The notes: a model not told the origin generated them from the letters alone. A stretch of 64,000 nt of DNA from an uncultured Vampirovibrio sp. (GCA_910583725.1 CAJTXZ010000001.1:81499-145498), one strand, 5' to 3'. Shown: positions 8,091-17,799, counted from the stretch's first letter. Translations and numbers: made by a program.

Positions 8091-8297
8091 ATGGACGTTA
8101 ATCAATTTATTAAACATATACAGGCACATTCAGGCCTTACTTACAGACAGCTTGCTGAATTATTAAGCATAAAAACAAGTGCAAAATACACGAGAAATTC
8201 TTTATATGCAAAAGTGAGAAGAAAAACATTAAAATTTGAAGAAGCAAACAAAATTGCTGAATTAGCCAAAGCTAAAATCAAGCTGGAGTTTGAGTAG
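8091..8297 (+). CDS. Small HTH-like DNA-binding protein
   Basis: 68 residues. GLTYRQLAELLSI forms a recognisable helix-turn-helix start, and the C-terminus EEANKIAELAKAKIKLEFE matches the paralogue at 3985-4203. No strong Shine-Dalgarno is seen before the ATG. It is divergent from the prepilin-like gene across a palindrome-rich 137-bp region, so it may autoregulate and control that gene. The role is inferred from position only. Confidence 0.6.
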   Translation: MDVNQFIKHIQAHSGLTYRQLAELLSIKTSAKYTRNSLYAKVRRKTLKFEEANKIAELAKAKIKLEFE

Positions 8298-8329
8298 CGG
8301 CCGGTGTATTCATAGTTCAAAAACAAAGG

Positions 8330-8467
8330 ATGAAAAATAAAACCATCAGGCTTCCCTTAAAATTGGTACAGAAATTAGAAATAATTGCAAAAGATAAAGG
8401 GGTTACATTGAATCTTTTAGTCCGGCAGTGTTTGGAATATGCCCTTAAATGCCTTCAAAAAGATTAA
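8330..8467 (+). CDS. Very small ribbon-helix-helix protein (45 aa)
   Basis: 45 residues, MKNKTIRLPLKLVQKLEI followed by IAKDKGVTLNLLVRQCLEYAL. The beta-strand TIRLP, the helix LVQKLEIIAKD, the G-V-T/N turn and the second helix LLVRQCLEYAL are the pattern of Arc/CopG-type RHH DNA-binding proteins. AAAGG is immediately before the ATG, closer than ideal. It lies 32 bp after the HTH gene and could be cotranscribed. No toxin partner is adjacent. Confidence 0.55.
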   Translation: MKNKTIRLPLKLVQKLEIIAKDKGVTLNLLVRQCLEYALKCLQKD

Positions 8468-8550
8468 TCGGACAGCGGCTTTATAACAAAACTTATAAAG
8501 CATTAAGTAATATTTTAAAAAAGTTAATTTCGCTTTTTTCTTGTAATGGA

Positions 8551-8636
8551 GTGTCATATATACAAAAAATGAGCGTTCCGACAGGTTTATGCGAAGCTTG
8601 AAACCGTAAACCGCTCATTTTTTGTATATATGACAC
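8551..8636. repeat. 25-bp perfect inverted repeat with 36-nt spacer
   Basis: GTGTCATATATACAAAAAAT plus GAGCG at 8551-8575 is repeated as the exact reverse complement at 8612-8636. The spacer contains its own GGTTT/AAACC arms. It lies in the 276-bp gap between the RHH gene and dnaE. It has no T-tail outside the stem, so it is not a classic terminator. A MITE-like element or structured RNA is more likely. The rest of the gap shows no ORF. Confidence 0.75.
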
Positions 8637-8743
8637 GGAATGAAAAGAAAACATTTAATGAACAATGCAAAATTGTATGTAATTACAAACATTAATTAAT
8701 CTTTACTGAACTTAATCATTTTTTGTGATACATAATAATTATT

Positions 8744-11700
8744 ATGAAATATGTTCCTTTGCATTTACACACTGAATACAGCCTCCTTGACGGGGCAATA
8801 AGAATTCCTGATTTATTTAAATTTGCAGCAGAAAACGACATGCCGGCCGTTGCAATAACTGACCATGGTACAATGTTTGGTTGTGCTGATATGTTCATTG
8901 CAAAAAATGAATTGTTGTCGCATATGTTAAGCGAAGAAGAGCAGGAATTTAAAAAGAAAATTGAAGCCGTAAAACCTATTATAGGGTGCGAATTTTACGT
9001 TTGCGACGGCGATGTATTAGAGGATAGAAGCAAAAAAACAATGCATCACCTTGTGCTTCTTGCTAAAAACCAGATTGGCTATCACAACCTTTGCAGGATG
9101 GACTCTATCGCATCAACCGACGCTTATTATTACAAGCCAAGAATAAACCATGAGATATTAGAGAAAAACAAAGAAGGGATAATTTGCCTTTCTGCCTGCA
9201 TTCAGGGTGAGGTTGCAAGAAATTTTCTGGATGGCGATAAGAAAGAAGCCGAAGAGCGTGTAAAATATTATCAGGGGCTTTTTGGGGAAGATTATTATAT
9301 AGAATTGCAGGACCATGGCCTCACAGAACAGAAGGATTCAAACCCCTTCCTTATGGAGATGGCTGAAAAATACGGCATAAAAACAGTTATTACAAACGAC
9401 TCTCATTATTTAAGGGCGCAGGACGCACTCTGGCATGACACGCTTCTTTGCGAGCAGACAAAATCCTCGAAGCATGATCAAAACCGTTTCAAATTCTCGG
9501 TTAATGAATTTTACGTAAAAACGGTTGAAGAATTAAGAAAAGCATTCAGTTGGATGGATGAAGCTTATTTCAACAAATGTATTGAAAATACTGTTGAAAT
9601 AGCTGATAAAGTTGATTTTCAGATGGATAAGCTGGAATTTGGCAAAACAAAAGAATATCTGCCAAAATACCCATGCCCGGATAATTTATCAGAAGAAGAA
9701 TATTTTGATGTACTCTGCAAAAAAGGCCTTAAAGAAAGATACGGCGATCCTATTCCAGATAGCATTATGGAAAGATACGAGTATGAAAAAAGCGTAATAT
9801 TCAAAATGGGCTTTCCAGCGTACTTTCTTCTTACGTGGGATTTTATTGACTGGGCAAAGAGGCATGATATTCCAGTAGGCCCGGGCAGAGGCTCTGCAGC
9901 AGGAAGTATTGTTGCATATTCGCTTGGAATAACAGAGCTTGATCCTATTGAGCACAATCTATTGTTTGAAAGGTTCTTAAATCCTGAACGTATATCTATG
10001 CCTGATATAGATATAGACTTTTGTAAAAGACGCCGCGGTGAAGTTATAGACTATGTTTCAGACAGATGGGGCGCAGACCATGTTTGTCAAATTATAACAT
10101 TTGGCACACTTGCTGCAAAGGCTGCCCTAAAGGCTGTTGCAAGGGTTTATGATATCGATTTTTCAACAGCAAACAAGTGGGCTGGTATGATACCATCTGT
10201 GCCTGGGACAAAGCTTAAAGACGCACTTGCAGATGGCACAGAATTCAGGCAGCTTCATGATTCTGACCCGCAGGCAAAAAGCTTGATTGATGAAGCTTTG
10301 CACCTTGAAGGTCTTAAAAACCAGGTGGGCACACACGCTGCTGGTGTAATTATTGCCCCAAAAGCAATGAGTGAAATCATTCCGGTTGCACTATCAAAGG
10401 AAAAATCAACCACAACGCAGTATCCAATGGCAGGTATTGAAAAAATAGGCCTGTTAAAGATGGACTTTCTCGGCCTTGAAACTTTGACCATCATAAGAGA
10501 CTGTATTGATATGGTAAAAAAGCGCACAGGCAAAGATATTGCGATAAATAAAATACCCCTCGATGATGAAAAAACGTTTGAATTATTAAAAAGAGGGGAA
10601 ACAGACGGTGTATTCCAGCTTGAATCACCGGGCATGAAGGCGCTTGTAAAAAGGCTGAAACCAACAGTATTTGAAGATTTAGGCGCTCTTGTTGCGCTAT
10701 TTAGGCCGGGGCCTCTTGAAGCTGGTATGGTGGATGATTTTGTGGATAGAAAACACGGCAGACAAAAGATTGAGTTTGCGCATCCATTATTAAAGAATAT
10801 CTTAAAGGACACATACGGCACGATTTTATATCAAGAGCAGATTATGCAGATATTCCAGACGCTTGCTGATTATTCACTTGGAGACGCTGATATGGTGCGC
10901 CGTATGATGGGTAAAAAGAAACTACAGCAGATGGCAGAGCAGAAAGAACGTTTTGTAAAGGCCTCTGCAAGCAAGGGTATGAGCGAAGCTGCCGCAAGTA
11001 AACTGTTTGAGCAGATAGAAAGTTTTGCAAAGTATTGTTTCAATAAGGCACACTCATCCGCTTATGCGTTTGTTGCTTATCAAACAGCCTATTTAAAGGC
11101 ACATTACCCCGTTGAGTGGATGGCTGCAATTTTAACATCGCAAGCAGATAATCAGGAAAAGACCCAGCAATATATTCTCCAGTGCCAATCCCTTGGTATT
11201 CCTGTACTTCCGCCTGATATTAATAAATCAGATGCAGACTTTACACCGGATGGCAATAATATAAGATTTGGGCTTGCGTCTGTAAAAAACGTTGGTAGAG
11301 GTGTCGTTGAAACGATTGCAAAAGAAAGAAGCGAAAAACAGTTTGAAAGCTTATATGACTACTGTTCCAGAATGGACGGCAGGTGCCTGAATAAATTGAC
11401 GCTTGAAGCCTTAATTAAGGTTGGCGCGTTTTCAAGCATTGAAAAAAGCCGGAAGCAGCTGATGGAGAATTATGACAGAATTTTAAAGGATGTTTATTCA
11501 AAGAAAAATGCCCAAAGTGCCGGCCAAGTAAGCCTTTTTGCAAGTCTTGGGGACGCTGCGCAGGATTTAGGCATTCCAACCTTTGAATTAATGGGCGATT
11601 CAAATGATGAATATCTTGATACTGAAATTCAGCAGTTTGAGCATGATTTAATGGGAATTTATGTTACAAGCCACCCGTTATCAAGTATCAGGGATACCTT

Positions 11701-12289
11701 AAAATACTTAACGACAGATACGATTACAGAGATTATCCAAACCCGTGAAAACGATAAGAATGTCACAATTTGCGGACTTTTAACACGTGTTGCTGCAAAG
11801 CCCACAAGGAAAGACCCCGCCAAAATTTTAAAAACCGGAATAATTGAAGACTTATCAGGCGGAAGGGTTGAATTTGTAACATTCCCAAAAACTGTTGAAA
11901 AATACGGCGATATGATTCAGAGTGAAGAAAAACTTATTATGAATGCCAAGGTTCAAATCAGGGATGATGAATTAAACCTTGTGGTGCAGGATGTTAAGCC
12001 TATCGGGAATGTTAATTTGGTTACATTAAAACTCCTTGCTGACTTAGAATTTGAGGAAATGATATATTTGAAGGAGCTTTTAGCCAAAAATAACGGGGAA
12101 GACCCTGTTGTGGTTGACTTTGAGGATGAAGAGAGCGGAAATGAAAACCACAGAGTACAGATTTTAACCAACAAACACCTTTGGGTAAATGCCTCATCTG
12201 ATGTGAAAAATGCCATAACAAGAGCATTTCCGGGGAAAATTGAGCTTGAAATAAGAAGTCTTGGCGCCTCAGGCAATAAGGCAGCGTAA
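8744..12289 (+). CDS. dnaE: DNA polymerase III subunit alpha
   Basis: 1181 residues, the usual size for DnaE. The N-terminal PHP domain begins with YVPLHLHTEYSLLDGAIR and contains AITDHGTMFG. The polymerase core has the catalytic aspartates in MPDIDIDF (D421, D423, D425 region), preceded by VGPGRGSAAGS. It is followed by the finger and tandem helix-hairpin-helix regions (FNKAHSSAYAFVAYQTAYLK), a C-terminal OB fold (VTICGLLTRV) and a tail region. It is the replicative chain-elongating subunit in the cytoplasm. It starts at the ATG at 8744 without a clear Shine-Dalgarno. It is one uninterrupted gene, unlike the split-intein dnaE of many Cyanobacteria. Confidence 0.97.
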   Translation: MKYVPLHLHTEYSLLDGAIRIPDLFKFAAENDMPAVAITDHGTMFGCADMFIAKNELLSHMLSEEEQEFKKKIEAVKPIIGCEFYVCDGDVLEDRSKKTMHHLVLLAKNQIGYHNLCRMDSIASTDAYYYKPRINHEILEKNKEGIICLSACIQGEVARNFLDGDKKEAEERVKYYQGLFGEDYYIELQDHGLTEQKDSNPFLMEMAEKYGIKTVITNDSHYLRAQDALWHDTLLCEQTKSSKHDQNRFKFSVNEFYVKTVEELRKAFSWMDEAYFNKCIENTVEIADKVDFQMDKLEFGKTKEYLPKYPCPDNLSEEEYFDVLCKKGLKERYGDPIPDSIMERYEYEKSVIFKMGFPAYFLLTWDFIDWAKRHDIPVGPGRGSAAGSIVAYSLGITELDPIEHNLLFERFLNPERISMPDIDIDFCKRRRGEVIDYVSDRWGADHVCQIITFGTLAAKAALKAVARVYDIDFSTANKWAGMIPSVPGTKLKDALADGTEFRQLHDSDPQAKSLIDEALHLEGLKNQVGTHAAGVIIAPKAMSEIIPVALSKEKSTTTQYPMAGIEKIGLLKMDFLGLETLTIIRDCIDMVKKRTGKDIAINKIPLDDEKTFELLKRGETDGVFQLESPGMKALVKRLKPTVFEDLGALVALFRPGPLEAGMVDDFVDRKHGRQKIEFAHPLLKNILKDTYGTILYQEQIMQIFQTLADYSLGDADMVRRMMGKKKLQQMAEQKERFVKASASKGMSEAAASKLFEQIESFAKYCFNKAHSSAYAFVAYQTAYLKAHYPVEWMAAILTSQADNQEKTQQYILQCQSLGIPVLPPDINKSDADFTPDGNNIRFGLASVKNVGRGVVETIAKERSEKQFESLYDYCSRMDGRCLNKLTLEALIKVGAFSSIEKSRKQLMENYDRILKDVYSKKNAQSAGQVSLFASLGDAAQDLGIPTFELMGDSNDEYLDTEIQQFEHDLMGIYVTSHPLSSIRDTLKYLTTDTITEIIQTRENDKNVTICGLLTRVAAKPTRKDPAKILKTGIIEDLSGGRVEFVTFPKTVEKYGDMIQSEEKLIMNAKVQIRDDELNLVVQDVKPIGNVNLVTLKLLADLEFEEMIYLKELLAKNNGEDPVVVDFEDEESGNENHRVQILTNKHLWVNASSDVKNAITRAFPGKIELEIRSLGASGNKAA

Positions 12290-12296
12290 GGGTTTA

Positions 12297-12326
12297 TTGC
12301 AAAATATGCTATGCATAATTTTGCAA
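12297..12326. other. Inverted repeat after dnaE
   Basis: TTGCAAAAT and ATTTTGCAA with a 12-nt loop, 8 bp after the dnaE stop. There is no T-tract behind it, so termination is uncertain. The rest of the 175-bp gap is featureless. Confidence 0.3.
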
Positions 12327-12464
12327 GTACTTTAGGTAAATCCGGTCAAACACGTATTCAGACGTAAAATAAGACTGTGGCCACAATTATCAAAATTACC
12401 AAAGTTTACTTTTATGCTTAAACAAAAATGGAAGTTGTTGTGTGTAATCACGCAAAGCAAAAGA

Positions 12465-14306
12465 TTACTTAATAATCTGAATGTCTTTAGGATCTAAAAC
12501 AGCTATGTATTCACATTTTGCTCCAAAACTTGCAGCATGGACTGCATCATATCCTAATGACTTTAATTTTTGGGCATAGCACCTGTCAATCAGCTCTTTT
12601 ATAATCTTATCACTGTCATCATCCAAAAATTTCAAACCGAATAAATCCCGAGCCAAAGAACGGACACTTATATTTGCGCCAATATCACCTAATACACCCG
12701 GTGTAACATTTGCAATTTTTCCTCCGGTGTATTTTGCTTTTATAACCGCACCGTCACTGGCATAATTTTCGGCTCCGGCTTTGTCAACTCCAAAATATAC
12801 GCCCCTGCCTGATTCTGTTATATTGCAGGCATCGGTCGAAAAACCGTTCTTTAAAATATCATTATAAGAATGTTTATTTGTGCCATGGTATACGGTTTCG
12901 GGCAGATTGTCATAAGTTCCTAAAATTGTATTATTAAGCGCTTCACTGAGCGTGGTTTCAACCCTGGTGCAGTCATACTTGCTTTTGTTTATGGTAATTT
13001 TAGTATTCAAAAATTCCTGCATTTTAGCGTCATCCTTCATAATATCATCCACCCTTTTTGAAAGTTCTTTTGATTCTTGAATATTTTCTAAAACTGAATC
13101 ATATCGTCTTTTTTGCCCAAGGTCAGCAGCCTTTTTTGCAGCTTTTGCTTCAGCATCTACTTTAGCTTTCATTATTTTTGTAATTTCATTTTCTTCCGCC
13201 TTTGTTTTATACTTATTGTTTACAGCTTGTATATGAAATTCCTCTGCAGAAAATTTATCGGCATTATTTAAAACTTCCAAAAGTTTTTCTCTTTCATGGC
13301 GGACTTCGTATTTTATGTACCCTAAATCCTTGGTGATTGTTTTTCCATTCTCAGTTATAACGACTCTGGTGCCGTTCATTTGATAATCCTTAACAAAATT
13401 CCTCTTGCCCGTTCTTGTTGATTTTTTTATCCAGCCAATAACATCTGTTTCAATGACAACTTTGTCACCATTCGACAGTGTACAATGAATATTTCCCATA
13501 TAAGGCTTGTCGTTAAATGTCGCAACAGTGTGGCTCACCCTTCCATCTTCACCATGTGTTTTTGCAAACTTAATATCTTTAATATCTTTATTTACCCTGT
13601 CATAGTCATATTCTTGCTGCTTTTTTGCTATAACATCCTTTAATTCTTCTTTTTGGGTTTTATTTTTGTATTCTATACCAGCTGCCAGCTGTTTAAAATC
13701 ATCAAGGCTGATAACATCCCTATTATCAAGTAAATTCTTAACATCAGCTTGCGACTTATTCACAGCTTCCCTTATTTCAGTCAAATTCCATTCGGTCATA
13801 TTGCCGCCTTCTGTTTTCTTTACAATGCTTTCACCGTTTATTGTTTCGTAGGTTTTTGTAAAGTTTTCTTTACCTTTTCTTGTTGATTTTACAATTTTTC
13901 CATCTTTGTATTCAAGGATAATATTATCGCTATTCTTAAGTTTGCCTTTAATTTTTCCGGTGTAATTGTCTTTAAGATTTGAAAGGTAATCTTTCCATGG
14001 GGTGCTTGCAGGCTTGGCGGAGCCTTTGCCCTTAAGTAGTGCAAAAATACCTATGCCAGCTGCTAAAAGCGTTGCAGCACCAGCGATTATAGCATTTGTT
14101 TTCTTTACCTTTTTGTTTAATAAAGGAATGGTAATAGTGTCTCCGTCCTTTGTGTATTTATTATCAATTGAATTAGTGTTTGATGTTTGGGCATTTGCCT
14201 TTGCAGGCTGAGTTTGAACCTGTGAATTAAGACCCTGCGCAGACGCATTTGTATTCTGCAAAGGCTTTGTTATTGGTGTGTTTGAAGTATTTTGAACATT
14301 TGTCAT
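12465..14306 (-). CDS. Membrane-anchored protein with ADP-ribosyltransferase-like C-terminal domain
   Basis: 613 residues. The first 65 are Asn/Gln/Thr-rich, then one transmembrane helix (about 70-92, NAIIAGAATLLAAGIGIFAL). Two copies of a repeat follow, at about 115-155 and 275-315, each with G-x-I, LSNGD-like, and KSTRKGK-x-NF. Next is a charged helical region with AEAKAAKKAADL. The C-terminus has VYHGT (H474), then LKNGF, GRGVYFG (Y504) with AENYA, and finally CEYIAVLDP (E599). That His-Tyr-Glu order is the PARP/diphtheria-toxin class of ADP-ribosyltransferase. Target is unknown; it may modify a host or a bacterial competitor. It stands alone between dnaE and rplS, and a role as effector is inference. 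Confidence 0.65.
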   Translation of the reverse strand: MTNVQNTSNTPITKPLQNTNASAQGLNSQVQTQPAKANAQTSNTNSIDNKYTKDGDTITIPLLNKKVKKTNAIIAGAATLLAAGIGIFALLKGKGSAKPASTPWKDYLSNLKDNYTGKIKGKLKNSDNIILEYKDGKIVKSTRKGKENFTKTYETINGESIVKKTEGGNMTEWNLTEIREAVNKSQADVKNLLDNRDVISLDDFKQLAAGIEYKNKTQKEELKDVIAKKQQEYDYDRVNKDIKDIKFAKTHGEDGRVSHTVATFNDKPYMGNIHCTLSNGDKVVIETDVIGWIKKSTRTGKRNFVKDYQMNGTRVVITENGKTITKDLGYIKYEVRHEREKLLEVLNNADKFSAEEFHIQAVNNKYKTKAEENEITKIMKAKVDAEAKAAKKAADLGQKRRYDSVLENIQESKELSKRVDDIMKDDAKMQEFLNTKITINKSKYDCTRVETTLSEALNNTILGTYDNLPETVYHGTNKHSYNDILKNGFSTDACNITESGRGVYFGVDKAGAENYASDGAVIKAKYTGGKIANVTPGVLGDIGANISVRSLARDLFGLKFLDDDSDKIIKELIDRCYAQKLKSLGYDAVHAASFGAKCEYIAVLDPKDIQIIK

Positions 14307-14462
14307 ACTATTTATACTCGCTTAAATTATGTTTATATTATTATTAAAACCAAAACAAAAATTTTCTTGCTTTTTTCAAGAAAAACAGGACAGAATAAAA
14401 AATAATCGTTACAAAAATTTACAATTAGAAATATTTTTCAAATTCGGGCTTGAATATTATTA

Positions 14463-14490
14463 TTGTTTAGGATAATATCAAAAATACAAT
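14463..14490 (+). promoter_or_regulatory. Promoter-like boxes upstream of rplS
   Basis: TTGTTT and TACAAT with a 16-bp spacer, 26 bp before the rplS ATG. AGAAGG follows as ribosome binding site. Confidence 0.4.
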
Positions 14491-14515
14491 GGTATACACT
14501 AGAAGGTAAATTAAA

Positions 14516-14869
14516 ATGAATCCTATCATCAGAGAATTAGAAAACGAATATACACAAAAAGAAATGCCTGCAATGAACCCTGGCGACACCGTTAAGGTTT
14601 TTGTTAGAATTATTGAAGGCAACAAAGAAAGAACACAGGCTTTTGAAGGCACCGTTATTAAAAAACGCGGTTCAGGCATTAATAAAACTATTACCGTTAG
14701 AAAAATTTTCCAAGGCATTGGTGTAGAAAGGGTTTTCGCCATTTACTCACCAAGAATTGAAAAAATTCAGGTATTAAGAAAAGGTGCTGTAAGACGCGCT
14801 AAATTATACTACTTAAGAGAACGCTCCGGCAAGGCTACAAGAATCAGAGAAAAGCTTGAAAAGAGATAA
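14516..14869 (+). CDS. rplS: 50S ribosomal protein L19
   Basis: 117 residues, full-length L19: PAMNPGDTVKVFVRIIEG, RTQAFEGTVIKKRGSGINKT, TVRKIFQGIGVERVF and SPRIEKIQVLRKG. L19 sits at the 30S-50S interface. AGAAGG is 9 nt before the ATG. In many bacteria rplS follows trmD; here it is alone with a terminator, then rbgA and rnhB, an order often seen downstream of rplS. Confidence 0.97.
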   Translation: MNPIIRELENEYTQKEMPAMNPGDTVKVFVRIIEGNKERTQAFEGTVIKKRGSGINKTITVRKIFQGIGVERVFAIYSPRIEKIQVLRKGAVRRAKLYYLRERSGKATRIREKLEKR

Positions 14870-14952
14870 GCTATACTATAGAGGTATTTTTAGCCTTTAT
14901 AAAAGTTCACATAATTTTAAATTTTGTGAATAAATATCGTTAATAAAAATTT

Positions 14953-15001
14953 AAAATACCGTAAAGATTTTTTCTTAAAAAGAAGTTCTTGCGGTATTTT
15001 T
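14953..15001 (+). terminator. Terminator after rplS
   Basis: AAAATACCG and CGGTATTTT form the stem, with an extra inner AAGA/TCTT-type pairing and a T-rich end. It lies 84 bp after the rplS stop. Confidence 0.6.
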
Positions 15002-15142
15002 AGCATATAATAAATTTTATAGTACGCCGTAAACCGCTGTTGTACAGACATTAAAGGGTAAACAGACCGCGGCAGAAATGATATAGAGGCAGACAATCTA
15101 ATTATGTGCCGCCAAGCAAAATCAGCATTATAAGGAAATAAA

Positions 15143-15985
15143 ATGAGCCACATTCACTGGTATCCGGGACACATCGCAAAGGCTGAAAAAGCACTCAGGG
15201 AAAAACTTTCTCTGGTTGATGTTGTGCTTGAAGTTTTAGATGCGAGGATACCAATTTCAAGCTCATATGGCGATACCACAAGGCTTATAGGCCAAAAACC
15301 GAGAATAATTCTTCTAAATAAATGCGATTTATCTGATGAAAATGAGAATTTAAAGTGGAAAAAATATATAGAGCAAAAGACAGGCGCTGTCTGCCTTTTG
15401 ACCTCAAATAGCAGCAGCAAAGATACAAATTTAATAATAAATAAAATATTAGAAACTACAAAGCCGATTCATGAAAAAATGGTGCAAAAAGGCCTCCTGC
15501 CAAGGGCTATAAGGGTTATGGTGATTGGCATGCCAAATGTTGGGAAATCGAGCACTATAAATAGATTAATCAAAAAAGGCAAGACAAAAACCGGCGCAAA
15601 AGCGGGTGTAACCCGCCAGCAGCAATGGGTTCGGGTACATGATAAGATTGAACTTCTTGACACGCCAGGCATTATTCCAAGCAGGCAGGATGACCAAAAC
15701 GCAATATTGAAGCTTGCTTCCGTGAATTCAATAGGCGAAAAAGCCTATGATAACGAGCATACAGCAAGAGAGTTGTTAAAAATTCTTGTCAAAAAATATG
15801 AACAAATGTTAAGAGAATATTATAATTTAGGCGATATTGATGTTACAATTGAAAATATTGCACTTAGAAGAAACTGGCTTGTAAAGGACGGAAAGCCTGA
15901 TGTAACAAGGTGTTCACAGTTTATATTGCTGAATTTTAGAGATGGAAAAATAGGAAAAATTACGCTGGATGATTTGGAACAATGA
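15143..15985 (+). CDS. rbgA: Ribosome biogenesis GTPase RbgA (YlqF)
   Basis: 280 residues. The start IHWYPGHIAKAEKAL and the circularly permuted GTPase order, NKCD (59-62) first, then GMPNVGKSS (129-137) and LDTPG (172-176), identify the YlqF/RbgA family. RbgA acts late in 50S assembly. The C-terminal helical domain carries LLKILVKKYEQ and RCSQFILLNFRDGKIGKI. AAGGAAA precedes the ATG. It overlaps the start of rnhB by 17 bp, so the two form one transcription unit. Confidence 0.94.
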   Translation: MSHIHWYPGHIAKAEKALREKLSLVDVVLEVLDARIPISSSYGDTTRLIGQKPRIILLNKCDLSDENENLKWKKYIEQKTGAVCLLTSNSSSKDTNLIINKILETTKPIHEKMVQKGLLPRAIRVMVIGMPNVGKSSTINRLIKKGKTKTGAKAGVTRQQQWVRVHDKIELLDTPGIIPSRQDDQNAILKLASVNSIGEKAYDNEHTARELLKILVKKYEQMLREYYNLGDIDVTIENIALRRNWLVKDGKPDVTRCSQFILLNFRDGKIGKITLDDLEQ

Positions 15986-16694
15986 TGAAAAAATAACCCT
16001 CAAAAGCCCTCAAAATGAGGATTTAGAGCCAAATTTAAGTTTGTTTAATTTTGATAAAGAAAGTCTTAAAAGAACAAAGTGTAATCTCTTGATAGGCACC
16101 GATGAAGCAGGAAGAGGCCCTGCCGCTGGGCCATTAGTGGCAGCTGGTGTGTGTTTTCGGGATATTGACGATAAATTAATTGAAAAACTCGCAAAACTGA
16201 ATGATTCAAAGCAAATCAGCGAAAAAACCAGGCGCAGCCTGTATCCTATCATATTAGAATGCACTGAAAACGCCATAGCGACTGTCGATGAGGCCATGAT
16301 AGACAAAATAAACATACTGAATGCAACCTGCGAAGCTATGAAAAATGCCTGTATGGATGTGGTTCGCAAGGTTCAAACCACCTGTATTGTACTCGTAGAC
16401 GGCAATAACAAGATTCGTGGGTATGATTTTCCGCAAAAGACAGTCATTAAGGGCGATGGAAAATCCGCATCAATAGCTGCTGCAAGCATTTTGGCCAAAG
16501 TCACACGAGATGATTATATGTTAAAATTGGACGAAGAATTTCCCATGTATGGCTGGAAACGCAATAAGGGCTACCTTTCCAGGCAACATATAGAGGCAAT
16601 TCGAAAATTCGGGCCGTCAAAATATCACAGAAAAACTTACATTAGAAATATTTTAGAAAAAGATAAAATCAGCCAGCAAAAACTACATTTTTAA
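15969..16694 (+). CDS. rnhB: Ribonuclease HII
   Basis: 241 residues. GTDEAGRGPAAGPLVAAGV carries the D45-E46 pair of the DEDD active site. LNDSKQISEKTRR and VLVDGNNKIRG follow with a further aspartate, then KGDGKSASIAAASILAKVTRD with the last one. The end is KRNKGYLSRQHIEAIRKFGPSKYHRKTY. RNase HII cuts RNA in RNA-DNA hybrids, including single misinserted ribonucleotides. The first 38 residues before the core are an N-terminal extension. The ATG at 15969 lies inside rbgA. Confidence 0.95.
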   Translation: MIWNNDEKITLKSPQNEDLEPNLSLFNFDKESLKRTKCNLLIGTDEAGRGPAAGPLVAAGVCFRDIDDKLIEKLAKLNDSKQISEKTRRSLYPIILECTENAIATVDEAMIDKINILNATCEAMKNACMDVVRKVQTTCIVLVDGNNKIRGYDFPQKTVIKGDGKSASIAAASILAKVTRDDYMLKLDEEFPMYGWKRNKGYLSRQHIEAIRKFGPSKYHRKTYIRNILEKDKISQQKLHF

Positions 16695-17370
16695 AAAAAT
16701 GGCTCGAAATACTTGCCATTATTGAATTTTAAGCATTTTTTAGACGTGCAGGATTTGTATTTATATCTTTTGTATAGCTATTGGCTAAAAATGGCGATAC
16801 AATTGCCTTACAGGGATTTTAACACGCTAAAAATCACGTTTTATGCAGCTTTAAGGAGAAAAGTATTAACATCTAAATCTTGAAGTAAGACAAAATGCGC
16901 TCTATTTAATGCTTTCGGCGATATTCACGTACAAAAAAGATAAAAATAGCATAACAATAGGCTTTTTAGGCACTTGAAAAACATATGCTGAAATATCAGG
17001 CTAAAAATCAAGAAACAGTAAAGCTTTTAGTTATATTTACGTATAAAAATCAATAAAGACAATATTTTGAGGCATTTTTTAATATAATTATATAAAAATA
17101 ACGCCTGCGAAACAGGTATATCAAGAAACTAATAATAATAAAACCCAAAAATCAGCACAGCTAAAGGATTTTTACGTATTTAAATTCTGAAAAATGCCAT
17201 ATAGCAAGCGTTTTATTGATTGTAATAATTTTATAAAGGGCCACAAAAGAACTTTTATAAAACAAAAAGTCTAAAAATCTTGATACACCTGGCTTTTAAG
17301 CACCTGCACGCGCAAATATCAAAAACACTCTTCATATATTTGCCATTTTTGAATTTAGAACTTATCATTA
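16695..17370. other. AT-rich gap before array 1
   Basis: About 675 bp with no ORF over 60 codons that looks like protein. It contains TAGACGTGCAGGATTTGTAT near 16741. A close variant, TAGACGTGCAGAGTTTGTAT, lies inside the array near 19812, so the array-derived zone may begin here. Otherwise nothing is recognised. Confidence 0.4.
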
Positions 17371-17612
17371 AGATAAGCTCCAAGAGTGCCGGGGTTCAAG
17401 GATTTCGGCAGAAGGAGAATCCAAATCGTAGGCAAGGTCATTTTTATGATTCAGCTTTGTAAAGCCGGAAAACCGCCGGTAGAGACAAATACCGCCTGAT
17501 AACGTTTATATTAACAGGCTAAAATTCTTGCCTTTTACCAGACACAGTGTACCAAAATGCTTATACGCTAAGGGTTTAGAAGTCTTTTGCACATTGATAA
17601 GTTTCAGGGGGG
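17371..17612 (+). repeat. Array leader L1 (homologous to L2)
   Basis: Two blocks match the start of the second array. Block one (about 17371-17445) has CTCCAAGAGTGC, GGTTCAAGGATTT, GCAGAAGG, ATCCAAATCGT and GGTCATTT. Block two (about 17551-17603) has AGACACAGTGTACC and TTTTGCACATTGA. L2 shows the same order and similar spacing. Non-coding in all frames. Confidence 0.55.
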
Positions 17613-17799
17613 TAGGCTATATATTACTCCAAAAGCTTCGCGCTTTGCGGCTTTTGAGACTTTATGCGGAGTTATTTGCTTATGCTTACTGTGCTTAAAA
17701 TAGCGAAAATAGCTGCTATTTCAGTGTTTTACAGAAGAGGTGGTCTGTTTTTCGTACATACAGGCTTTTTCGCGCATTCTTGTTTTTATTATGCAATCC

